Assembly (NCBI GenBank): GCA_029260795.1
Contig: JAJDCO010000130.1
Coordinates: 165,912 to 229,911, forward strand
DNA from: Planctomycetota bacterium
GTDB taxonomy: Bacteria > Planctomycetota > OFTM77
DNA length: 64,000 nucleotides
Direction: 5' to 3'
A model generated the notes under the pieces. That model ran no database searches and had not been told where the DNA came from. It saw nothing but the letters and a program-made list of their open reading frames with translations. Below are positions 1 through 8,495 of the stretch, in pieces; position 1 is the first letter of the stretch, and each line of letters opens with the position of its first letter. A program made the position numbers and the translations under genes.

Positions 1-1775
1 GCGATGAGCTCTGTCCAGATCTGGAGTGCCTGGGTGTATCGACCGCTGTGGAGCTGCTGCAACGCGAAGTTGGCCCGCTCGACAGCTGTGGCCAACTCGA
101 CATCACCTCGGAGGCGATAGGCATTCGCCAGTGCCCGGAAGGCGTCGCTGGAATCGGGATCGATGACGACGGCCGCTTCGAGCAGCCGCGTCGACTCGTA
201 GGGTGTCGAGGGGCGCCAACGACGCCAGATCTCGATGCGACCCGACGGCGTCGGCCGCGTGATCACGGGCTCGAATGCATCCAGGAACGGCCGAGCGTAG
301 GTTCGGAGTGCTCCGTTCACGGCGGAGAGAAAGTAGTCCTGGCCTCGCGCTTCGGGATGCCGCTCGCTGAGGATCATGAAATCGGCTGTGAGCCAGTCCT
401 CATGCGGCAGGTGGTGATGGCCCGGTTGCGCGATGGCCTCATACTCGGGAAAGGAACGATAGTCGGAGCGACCGGGAGTCCATGAAGCCAGGGTGCGCAG
501 TGCTTCGACAGGGTATCCCGGCACCGCGACGAGGACATGGGTCGAGAGGCTTCGTCCAACACCCCTCTTGGTGAGATTGACGATGGGGCGCAATTGCCAA
601 ACGTCCCGCCGATGCTGCTCGGGAAGCGCGCGAATCCCGGCGAGCTGCGGGAGAGTGCCGAGAGGCTCGGGGCCGAGCCCCCACGGAATGACGACGTGGT
701 GGCCGACGATGACGAGGACCGTCGCGACGATCGCGAATGCCCGAATCCGAGGTAGACGGATCGCCAAGACACCGGCCGCAAAGACGGCGGCGAACGCCGG
801 CAGTGCCACGATCAGAAGCGAGGCCGGGCCGGCCACGGGAGCGAGAATGGCGAGCGCGGCCATGGCCAATGTGATCCAAAGAACCGGCTCTCGTTGGCGC
901 CGAGGATCGGCAACGACCATCACAATTGCGGGTAGGCAGAGGAGTGCCAAGCCGAAGCCGAAAGAAGAGGGGACGTTGCCCCATCCCAAAAGGCTCGGAG
1001 TCGCCTGCCACAATCCCCAGGCATCCCCCAGCTCGAGGACGATGAGCCCGCCGCGCCAGTTTTCCAAGTGCCAAGGTCCCGCCACGACGGTGGCAGCTCC
1101 CAGGGTGAGAAGGAGCGCCCGGGCGGGAGGCCGTTGCAGGATCATGATGAGCAGAGGCGCGGCAGCGGCAACCATGAATCGCGGGTCGACCAAGAGGCCG
1201 ACGCCGGCGCCGACTCCGGCGACCAAGCACCAAGAGATGTCGCCGTGACGAGCCTTCCGGAGCAGGACGCTCCCTCCCAGAACCGCTGCGATCAGAGCAT
1301 TGTCCGGCCCGATCTCGAGCGAGCTTTGGAGGACCTGGGGGAATCCCAGGTAGACCGCGCTGGCCAAGAGCGCCACCGACGGCGAGTACCAAGCTCGTAC
1401 CAGAACGAAGACGAGAACCGCCGAGAGGGCGATGATCAGCCCATTGATCGTGAGACCGGCTGCCCGTGGATCCAACCCGAGGGACATCGCCGCCCTCAGA
1501 AGCGCCGGGTACACGGGCCAGGTCACGCCGGAGGACTCCGACGTCCGGTGAGAGGCGGCTCGGCCGGAGTCGAGCCATCTCCACTCTTCGGAGCTTGGGA
1601 CTCCGTCCGTCCAGACGGCAAAGACGAGCACGTGAATGAGCGTCATCACGCCGAGCGCGAGCGCCGCCCACCACCAACCGCTTGAACCGGATTGAAATCG
1701 GGATTCGCTGGAGTTCAAGAGCCGTACTCGCGCCTTGACGACAGGACTCGGCAAGGATTGCGCCAGAGCAGGCAC
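1..1775 (-). CDS. PMT/ArnT-like membrane glycosyltransferase, 3' end cut by window edge
   Basis: The frame is open from a GTG at 1775 to the window edge, so the C-terminus is missing. About 590 codons are visible. After a short basic N-terminus there is a hydrophobic helix (starting WWWAALALG) followed by a periplasmic loop with acidic residues and the phrase VYPALLRA, as in the first loop of polyprenyl-phosphate-mannose/arabinose type transferases. Many further hydrophobic helices follow. The last ~60 visible residues look like tetratricopeptide helices (ALANAYRLRGD). The inferred role is transfer of a sugar from a lipid-linked donor outside the cytoplasmic membrane. An in-frame TGA lies about eight codons upstream of the chosen GTG, which limits the start. 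The acceptor is unknown. Confidence 0.7.
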   Translation of the reverse strand, partial: MPALAQSLPSPVVKARVRLLNSSESRFQSGSSGWWWAALALGVMTLIHVLVFAVWTDGVPSSEEWRWLDSGRAASHRTSESSGVTWPVYPALLRAAMSLGLDPRAAGLTINGLIIALSAVLVFVLVRAWYSPSVALLASAVYLGFPQVLQSSLEIGPDNALIAAVLGGSVLLRKARHGDISWCLVAGVGAGVGLLVDPRFMVAAAAPLLIMILQRPPARALLLTLGAATVVAGPWHLENWRGGLIVLELGDAWGLWQATPSLLGWGNVPSSFGFGLALLCLPAIVMVVADPRRQREPVLWITLAMAALAILAPVAGPASLLIVALPAFAAVFAAGVLAIRLPRIRAFAIVATVLVIVGHHVVIPWGLGPEPLGTLPQLAGIRALPEQHRRDVWQLRPIVNLTKRGVGRSLSTHVLVAVPGYPVEALRTLASWTPGRSDYRSFPEYEAIAQPGHHHLPHEDWLTADFMILSERHPEARGQDYFLSAVNGALRTYARPFLDAFEPVITRPTPSGRIEIWRRWRPSTPYESTRLLEAAVVIDPDSSDAFRALANAYRLRGDVELATAVERANFALQQLHSGRYTQALQIWTELI

Positions 1776-2178
1776 GCTCCTGCAGATCGCGTATCACACA
1801 CACCGCCAACTAATCCTTCATCGACGTCTCTGCCGGTGCGGTTGAGCGCCTCCTGACAGCAGACTCGGGCGACTGAGCTTGCGAGGACTGAGTCGATCGC
1901 GGAGGCCGGGTAGCTGAACGGTGGGACGGGCACGGAGTCCGGGGTCCTCCACGGAGTCCGGGGTAAGCAGCCCTCGGAGGCGGGCTCGAGGCGCGGATGT
2001 CGGGACGAGAAGGGTTTGGGGGCTCGGGGAGCGGCTCGCGGAGTGAGGTAGGGCGGCTCGGGGCACCGGTAGCCGACGACTCTGCCAGGAATACTCGTTT
2101 CTCAGCGCCCAACGGACGGACGCCGACAGTGCTCGGGGGGGATGGAGTGCCTTTCTCATGCGGCGAGGCCGTGGCCGG
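1776..2178. other. Intergenic region with a short direct repeat
   Basis: No frame here has protein-like composition. The open frames seen are arginine- and proline-rich shadows. A 15-base unit (CACGGAGTCCGGGGT) occurs twice, at 1931-1945 and 1950-1964, 19 bases apart. The region lies downstream of the RAYT transposase gene and upstream of the glycosyltransferase, so it probably holds the promoter of the latter, but no clear promoter elements were recognised. Confidence 0.5.
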
Positions 2179-3093
2179 CTAGAAAGCCTCGAGAAGGCCA
2201 GCTTCCTCGCATTTGGCTCCTGCGAAAACGCGAAGCCAATAGGTTCCCCACGGTAACTTCACAGACTTGTCCCGAAGCCAACGGGCTCGGGCTTCCGAAT
2301 AGTCGGACTGGAACTGCTTCTCACGTTGCTGGAGGCGGCGTGCGACGCCTGCGTTTGCAGACCAAAAGACCTTCCTCTTCTTGTTCTTCTTGGCAGGCGG
2401 CGTTTTCGGGCCCGACTCGGGGGATTGAACCAAGACCCGCTTGGCACCCAAGACCGAGGCTCTGTTCTGTCTCCGCCGGGTGCGCGCACGGTTCTCGTGC
2501 TCTCGAACACGGCGCCGCACCATCAGCTGTGCCTGCCTGGCCGTCTGACCGGATCGAAACAACGGCATGGGTGCACGCCTGAGTCGAACGGTGAGTGGCT
2601 CCTTACCCCGTTTGGCGAAGAAGACCTCCGGGCGCGGCACGACGAGAACCTCGCCGGGCTCCATCCCGTTCGAGCTCAGACCCGGCCAGTCTCGGGCAGA
2701 CTCGACGAGGTCGTCCTTGACCGGATTCGCTTCGATGTAGGCGGCGATGCGAACGGCGTCCTCGAGCGTTTCGACTGGCAGACAATGCGCGGCGCCTCCA
2801 TCGAAGAACGAGTCGCTCCTCTTGCGGAATCGATTGACGGCACGGCTGATCAGCCAGTGCGCCCGCTGGAGGAACTCGGGCAAGCGCCCCTCGACATCCC
2901 GGAGCAGCAAGTGCCAGTGATTGGACATCTGAATGACGGCGATGACCTCGATACCCGTCCGCTCGGCGCACAGGGCCAAGACATAGGCAACGATCTGAGT
3001 CACCTTCGGGTCGGGTCGCAAGAGGTGCTTCCCTTGAAGACATCGGCGCGTCACGAACCACACCTGCCCCGGCACGATACGCCTCGGTAACAT
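2179..3093 (-). CDS. REP-associated tyrosine transposase (RAYT, IS200/Y1 family)
   Basis: 304 residues. The N-terminal half carries the Y1 transposase fold: the HUH-type motif SNHWHLLL with H59 and H61, and the candidate catalytic tyrosine in AAYIEANPVKDDLV (Y119). In this family the two His bind the metal and the Tyr makes the covalent DNA link when nicking single-stranded hairpins. The C-terminal ~130 residues are basic and low in recognisable domains, which is usual for RAYTs. RAYTs are normally single-copy domesticated transposases that act on REP hairpins scattered in intergenic regions. A GGGAG ribosome site lies just upstream of the ATG. No terminal inverted repeats or target duplication were seen, which fits a RAYT better than an active IS. 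Confidence 0.88.
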   Translation of the reverse strand: MLPRRIVPGQVWFVTRRCLQGKHLLRPDPKVTQIVAYVLALCAERTGIEVIAVIQMSNHWHLLLRDVEGRLPEFLQRAHWLISRAVNRFRKRSDSFFDGGAAHCLPVETLEDAVRIAAYIEANPVKDDLVESARDWPGLSSNGMEPGEVLVVPRPEVFFAKRGKEPLTVRLRRAPMPLFRSGQTARQAQLMVRRRVREHENRARTRRRQNRASVLGAKRVLVQSPESGPKTPPAKKNKKRKVFWSANAGVARRLQQREKQFQSDYSEARARWLRDKSVKLPWGTYWLRVFAGAKCEEAGLLEAF

Positions 3094-3270
3094 GTTGAGC
3101 TCCCTAGCTCACCCGTACTCCACGCGACGCGGGCGACCTCCGCCCCAATGATCGACTCGGAGAGTTCGAACGGGTCATCCGAGGAACCAGTCGCACCAGC
3201 GCAGTGGCGGTTACGCGAGATTCTGACGAGCTCGGGTTGAGATGGGCGGGTGGGCGACCTCGAGCGGCCG

Positions 3271-4914
3271 CTACCGGTCTCGAGGAGCAGCCAACGGAGG
3301 GAGTGCCTCCCTGCCCACCCACCCGAGCTGCTCCAGGAAGTTGCTCAGACGTTCCGCCGCGATCCGATGCCCGGCCGCGTTCCAGTGGCCTTCCGGGTGA
3401 TAGGTCACGACCCCTTCGGCATGCTGGCGCTTCAGCTCCGGCAGGAGATCCAAGACCTCGATGCTCTGAGCCGCCAGACCCGTGACAATGCGATCGCTGA
3501 GTCTCTCCGGGGTAAGCGCACGCCCGGAATAGAGGGGCACTCCAGTGACCAGTCGCTCGAACATCTCGGCGTCGACTTGAAGCAGCGCCGGAATGACGAC
3601 GACGCAGAGCTTCGCCCCACGCCGAGAGGCGACGCCCTGGATCACTTCGAAGGTGTCGAACACCGCCTCGAAGGCAGCTTCGGCATCCACCTCCGGCTTC
3701 TCGGCCATCGCTCGGATCATCACGTCGTTGTAGACCAACTCGGGCGAGATCCAGCCCCAGTCCGCGCAGAGGCGTCCGATTGGAATCGAGCAACGAGCAA
3801 AGAGGCTCGAGCCGGATTGCCAGAAGCGCAAGTCACTCAACGCGGCCCAAACGTGCTCCGCATGCCAGCTCCCACGCGGGTAGGACGTGGGCGGTCGGAA
3901 TCCGCCCGACTGCAAGCTCTGCCAATAGGTCCGGGCACGAGGGCCGAGACTCTCTTCGAACCCTGCCCCTCCCATGCGCCGGACCGTGCGCAGCACATCT
4001 GAAAGGTCGTTGCCCGCGTAGAAGAATGCGACGATGACGTCGGGGCGAAGGCGCCCGGCTTGCTCCGCCAGCATGAGCCCTTGCTCCACGGGGCCGTATC
4101 CGGGAACACCGAGGTTGAAGGTGCGGCACCGGACCACGTCCTCCAATCGACGGCCGACTGTCTCCTCGGCCGTCACTCCGAGTCCGAAGAGAAACGAGTC
4201 CCCGATCAGGACGACATGAGGCGGCCCGTCTGCGCGGAGAGGCTCTTCCCACTCGTCGTCTCGAAAACCGGCCGAGTTGATGCGGACTTCCAGCCCCGCC
4301 CAATCCGGATGGGTCATCTGTCCTCGAGCATTCGGCCTCAGCGTCCGCCCGACGATGGGATGTGGTTGGTAAATACCATCCGGGTCGCCCGAATCATCGA
4401 CGATGGTTTGAAGCAATGATGGGATAAACGGACTCGCGACCGCATTCGCAATTCCAATCGTCGAGACCGTCACCAGCGATACGAAGGCGAGCTTTTGAAT
4501 CCCTCCCCAAAACAGACTGGCCGTGCGGCTCGGCACGGATCGATGGGCAGCCGAAGCGATCGCGAACCAGAGGGCGGAGACGACGCCTGCCAGGAGAAGA
4601 AGGGCCCACAGAGCCGGACGTCCAAACACGCCCACCAGCTCCAGGCCGATGCTTAGAAGCGCAAGGGCTCCGATTGAAGCCAGCGATATCGCTCGCCACG
4701 GCCGATCGGACGTCTGCTCTGGCTGCTTTCGCGTTCGGTGCTGCCAAAAGGCGAGGACGGCGACCACTCCACTCAGCCCGGTCGCTCCCAGCAACCAGAG
4801 CGGCGCCGAGTCCTTGGTACAGAGCCACGCACCACTGCCGGCGGCTGCCAAGCCGGCGAGCATCGTCAGTCGGTCGAGCCAAAATATCTGTGAGTAGCGG
4901 AGTTGCGTCTTCAT
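3271..4914 (-). CDS. Membrane-anchored SGNH/GDSL-like hydrolase
   Basis: 547 residues. The first ~165 contain four to five hydrophobic helices (around 15-32, 38-56, 75-120, 140-165), then a soluble domain begins. That domain has the SGNH block I motif IGDSF with nucleophile S240, the block III motif GND with N302, and the C-terminal block HPEGHWNAAGH with H510 and H516. The usual Asp before the catalytic His is replaced by Glu (E508). Such proteins are O-acetyl esterases or acyltransferases acting on polysaccharides outside the membrane, often beside PMT-type transferases, as is the case here at a distance. A GGAG site precedes the ATG. The substrate is not inferable. Confidence 0.8.
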   Translation of the reverse strand: MKTQLRYSQIFWLDRLTMLAGLAAAGSGAWLCTKDSAPLWLLGATGLSGVVAVLAFWQHRTRKQPEQTSDRPWRAISLASIGALALLSIGLELVGVFGRPALWALLLLAGVVSALWFAIASAAHRSVPSRTASLFWGGIQKLAFVSLVTVSTIGIANAVASPFIPSLLQTIVDDSGDPDGIYQPHPIVGRTLRPNARGQMTHPDWAGLEVRINSAGFRDDEWEEPLRADGPPHVVLIGDSFLFGLGVTAEETVGRRLEDVVRCRTFNLGVPGYGPVEQGLMLAEQAGRLRPDVIVAFFYAGNDLSDVLRTVRRMGGAGFEESLGPRARTYWQSLQSGGFRPPTSYPRGSWHAEHVWAALSDLRFWQSGSSLFARCSIPIGRLCADWGWISPELVYNDVMIRAMAEKPEVDAEAAFEAVFDTFEVIQGVASRRGAKLCVVVIPALLQVDAEMFERLVTGVPLYSGRALTPERLSDRIVTGLAAQSIEVLDLLPELKRQHAEGVVTYHPEGHWNAAGHRIAAERLSNFLEQLGWVGREALPPLAAPRDR

Positions 4915-5152
4915 GCTGGGGCTCCAGATCGTCCCTTGAGCATACCGTCAACACCGAGATCGCGCTGGAAGTTTCTCGGCTCGAGAGGATCCGGCCTTCT
5001 GGCCGCATCCGTTCCAGAATGTGCGGGTACCGCCTACCCGGGAGACTGGGTTGGAGAGTCGGAGCCGGAGCGTCACAATGGGTCGATGAGGCTCGGAGCG
5101 TTCGATCGCTCTCGCATCGATGGTGTCGGACTGGGAACCCTGGGAGACTCTC

Positions 5153-6505
5153 GTGATTCCGAAGCGCTTGCCCCTCGCCTTCGCGTTCATGACGGCTTGG
5201 ATGCCTCTCACGGAGGCGGATGACACGCACACCGCTCGCTGGCCGTCCTTCCGGGGCCAGCAGGCCGAAGGAATCTCCGAAGGCTGGCGGCTGCCGACCG
5301 ACTGGAGCGTCGAGACCGGCGAGGGTATCCGCTGGAGCCGCGCTGTCCTGGGACTGGCGCACTCCAGTCCCATCGTCTGGGACAGCCGGATCTTCGTCGT
5401 CACGGCCGTCTCCCTCGACGGAGAAGCCGAGCTCAAGATCGGGCTCTATGGATCGGGAGATGCCGTCGAGGAGGAATCCTCCAACCGCTTCTTGCTCCTG
5501 TGCTTCGATCGAGAGACGGGCGCTCTCCTCTGGGAGCGCACGCTCCGCGAAGGCGTACCGCGGGCGAAACGCCATCCGAAAGCGACACACGCCAACACGA
5601 CTCCCTGCACCGACGGGCGCTCGCTCGTGACCTTTCTCGGCTCCGAAGGGCTCTACTGCCATTCCCTCGAAGGCGAGCTCCTCTGGGAGCGCGACCTCGG
5701 AGTGCTCGACGTCGGAGCGCCCGGCTACGCCGACCCGAAGTACCAGTGGGGCTACGCCAGCTCACCGGTGCTGCACGGCGACCACATCTTCATCCAATGT
5801 GACCAGCAGCAAGGCTCCTACGTCGCGGCGCTCGACCTCAGCAATGGAGAAACCGTCTGGCGCACGGACCGCGACGAGCTCCCGACCTGGGGAACGCCCA
5901 CGGTCATCACCCAGGGCTCCACGCCCCAGCTCGTCCTGAACGGCTTCCAGCACATTGGCGGCTACGACCTCGAGACCGGTGCTCCCTTGTGGTGGATGCA
6001 CGGCGGCGGCGACGTTCCGGTGCCGACCCCGGTCGCCTGGCGGAACCTCGTCTTCATCACCAACGCCCATGGTCGTCAGTCGCCGGTCTACGCCATCCCG
6101 ATCGAGGCGCGTGGCGCCCTGTCGACGGAGCCCGAGTCCGCAGACCTCGCCTGGAGCCACACGAAGCGAGGCAACTACATGCAAACTCCCCTCGTGTATC
6201 GTGACCTGCTGTACACCTGCCACGACACGGGCGTGCTGAGCTGCTATCGAGCGGCAACCGGTGAGCTTCTCTATCGCGAGAGACTCGGCGAGGGTCGCAC
6301 GGCCTACACCGCTTCGCCGGTGGCCGGTGACGGCAAGATTTTCGTGACCAGCGAGGAAGGCGACGTGCACATTCTCGCGGCCGGAGAGACCTTCGCACCA
6401 TTGGCTCACAACCGACTCGGCGAGTCGTGCTTGGCGAGCCCGGCCATCGCGCGCGGGAGCCTCTTCTTCCGCACGCGCGGCCAGCTGATCGCCGTCGGAG
6501 ACTAG
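5153..6505 (+). CDS. Secreted PQQ-like beta-propeller protein
   Basis: About 450 residues from a GTG at 5153, which follows GGGAG by six bases and gives a normal signal peptide (MIPKRLPLAFAFMTAW). An in-frame ATG at 5120 would put 11 extra residues in front. The body has repeated propeller blades of the PQQ/BamB type, for example GALLWERTL, GELLWERDL, GETVWRTD, GAPLWWMHG and GELLYRERL, each ending in the typical W-containing strand. Planctomycetes have many such proteins and most are not PQQ enzymes. No dehydrogenase catalytic residues were recognised. The stop overlaps the stop of the convergent aminopeptidase gene by four bases. The role is probably ligand binding or scaffolding in the periplasm. 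Confidence 0.82.
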   Translation: MIPKRLPLAFAFMTAWMPLTEADDTHTARWPSFRGQQAEGISEGWRLPTDWSVETGEGIRWSRAVLGLAHSSPIVWDSRIFVVTAVSLDGEAELKIGLYGSGDAVEEESSNRFLLLCFDRETGALLWERTLREGVPRAKRHPKATHANTTPCTDGRSLVTFLGSEGLYCHSLEGELLWERDLGVLDVGAPGYADPKYQWGYASSPVLHGDHIFIQCDQQQGSYVAALDLSNGETVWRTDRDELPTWGTPTVITQGSTPQLVLNGFQHIGGYDLETGAPLWWMHGGGDVPVPTPVAWRNLVFITNAHGRQSPVYAIPIEARGALSTEPESADLAWSHTKRGNYMQTPLVYRDLLYTCHDTGVLSCYRAATGELLYRERLGEGRTAYTASPVAGDGKIFVTSEEGDVHILAAGETFAPLAHNRLGESCLASPAIARGSLFFRTRGQLIAVGD

Positions 6506-8280
6506 CGCGCTTCGAGGCGGGTGACCTCGCCCGGCTCGAGCTCCTGGGCCAGCTCCTGCCGAATGCGCGAACGATATGTCTCGAGCCACTCGCGCTCCGA
6601 GGACTCCAGCAACGCCTCATCGATCAGATCGTCCTCGAGCGGGATGAAGGTCAACGGATCGAACCGGAGCCACTGGCGCTGCGCTTCGTCGACGTGATCT
6701 TCGACGATCAAGTAGAGGTTCTCAATGCGGATGCCGCCCCAGCCTTCGCGGTAGTAACCCGGCTCGATCGAGGTCACCATTCCGGCCGCCAACGGCGTCG
6801 CGGCGAAGGGCTTCCGTCGCAGGTCTGAGATCGCGAACGGCCCTTCGTGAACGTTCAGAAAGCTGCCGACTCCGTGCCCTGTGCCGTGGTCGTAGTCGAG
6901 ACCGACACGCCAGAGGGGCGTCCGCGTCACCGCATCCAGTGACGCTCCCGGCGTTCCCGCCGGAAAGAGCTGTGCGGCGCAGGCGATGTGGCACTTGAGC
7001 ACCAGCGTGTACAGGCGCTTCTGTTCCGCATCCGGCGTCCCCACCACCAGCGTCCGCGTGTCATCCGTCGTCCCGCCGCCATTCTGCGTTCCCGAATCGA
7101 TTAGGAAGAACTCTCCTGACCGAAGCGGTGTCTCGTCCGCGTTGCCGTAGTGCGGCAGCGCGCTGTGGTCTCCGGCGGCGGAGATGGTCCGGAAGCTGAG
7201 GCCCCAGTAGCTCTCCATCGCCGCATAGCGGGCCTCGAGATGCTCGAGAAAGGACCGCTCGGTGATGGTCGCTCCGGACGCGAGCTCGTCTCGCAACCAC
7301 CACAGGGCACGGGTCTTCGCCGCGCTGGCTCGACGGTTGGCGCGACGCATCCCTTCCTGCTCCGCCGCCGTCTTGCGAGCCTTGGTCGCCTCGAGCGGGC
7401 TGGCGCCCGCGCGCAGACGAGCCCCGCTCGCCACGAGCAGCTGCTCGACGCCGCGCGTGACTCCTTCGGGATCGACCAGGACCCGACGTTGGGCACTGGC
7501 CTGGGCGAGGAACTCCCGGAAGCTGTCGTACGGGGCGAAGACCACGCCCTCGAGCTCCGCACTGTCCGGACGCCGCTCGTCTCCTCCATGGACAAAGACC
7601 CGAACCTCGTTCGAGTCGATCCAGGCGTACCCCTCGAAGATGGGATTGAACGGAACGTCGTCTCGGGACCGGCAGTTGAGAAGCCAGGCGAGTTGATCGA
7701 GCTTCACGACGACCATCGCCTCGGCACCGGCGGCGGCGAGATCCGAGCGCACGGCGGCGATCTTCTCCTTCACAGTGCGGCCCGTCCAGGACGGGTCCAC
7801 GGCCACGAGCCGCGTCTTCGTCGGAGCGGGGCGGTCCTTCCAGACGCGATCGACGAGGTCCTCTGCCTGGGGTCGAAGCTCGCCCTGTCCGGCCGCGACC
7901 GCTTCCTCGAGCGCCTCGGCGAAGCCGATCGACACCACCCACGGGTCGAAGCCGACCGCGGCGCCGCTTACCCCGGAGGTTCTAAGGTACTCCAGCGTCG
8001 AGAGTTGGCCCGGGCTCCCGACCCGGCTGAGGGAGATGCCTGTCCCCGAGAGCTCTTGAGCCGCCTGCACGTGATACCGTCCGTCCGCAAAGAGCCACGC
8101 CTCGTCGAGACCGACCACCAGGTCTCCCGCCGAGCCCGTGAATCCCGAGAGCCAGGGGCGCCGCAGGCGCCAAGGAGGCGGGTACTCGCTGAGGTGCTCG
8201 TCGCTGCTGGGAACCAGGTAGTGGGTCAAGCCCTCGGCACGGAGCTGGGCTCGCAAGGCGGTCAATCGGTCGGCATTCAT
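6502..8280 (-). CDS. Xaa-Pro aminopeptidase (M24B, long three-domain form)
   Basis: 592 residues from the ATG at 8280, preceded by AGGAGA at a good distance. The frame continues 26 codons further upstream, but that stretch is not protein-like. Two creatinase-type N-terminal domains (~1-320) precede a pita-bread catalytic domain. Metal ligands are visible: the Asp pair in FFLIDSGTQ and GTTDDTRTL, His in GTGHGVGSFLNVHE, Glu in TSIEPGYY and Glu in GIRIENLYL. The length matches the eukaryote-like APP1 form rather than the ~440-residue E. coli PepP. The enzyme removes the N-terminal residue from Xaa-Pro peptides in the cytosol. It is divergent from the Tricorn gene, so both probably share the 215-base promoter region and may serve one peptide degradation pathway. 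Confidence 0.92.
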   Translation of the reverse strand: MNADRLTALRAQLRAEGLTHYLVPSSDEHLSEYPPPWRLRRPWLSGFTGSAGDLVVGLDEAWLFADGRYHVQAAQELSGTGISLSRVGSPGQLSTLEYLRTSGVSGAAVGFDPWVVSIGFAEALEEAVAAGQGELRPQAEDLVDRVWKDRPAPTKTRLVAVDPSWTGRTVKEKIAAVRSDLAAAGAEAMVVVKLDQLAWLLNCRSRDDVPFNPIFEGYAWIDSNEVRVFVHGGDERRPDSAELEGVVFAPYDSFREFLAQASAQRRVLVDPEGVTRGVEQLLVASGARLRAGASPLEATKARKTAAEQEGMRRANRRASAAKTRALWWLRDELASGATITERSFLEHLEARYAAMESYWGLSFRTISAAGDHSALPHYGNADETPLRSGEFFLIDSGTQNGGGTTDDTRTLVVGTPDAEQKRLYTLVLKCHIACAAQLFPAGTPGASLDAVTRTPLWRVGLDYDHGTGHGVGSFLNVHEGPFAISDLRRKPFAATPLAAGMVTSIEPGYYREGWGGIRIENLYLIVEDHVDEAQRQWLRFDPLTFIPLEDDLIDEALLESSEREWLETYRSRIRQELAQELEPGEVTRLEAR

Positions 8281-8495
8281 CTCGGATCGGTCTCCTGTCG
8301 AAAGGCCCGCGAATTCGGGGCGGGTCGCGCCATGAGTCTGAGGCTCCTGACGGGCCACCGATTCTGCGTCACTCGATTCCGATCGTCGAGGACCAAGGGC
8401 GGAAGCCCGATCGAATCGTCTACCGGCCGCGCCTTGGCCGCCGTATCCTGTTCACCCTCGCCGATCGCGTTTCACTCCTCCCGAAAACCACAGAG

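Noticed and set aside
439..1809. Long 456-residue open frame on the minus strand
   Set aside because: Arg/Gly/Ser-rich composition with no hydrophobic pattern. The neighbouring frame gives a clear multi-pass glycosyltransferase, so this is its shadow.
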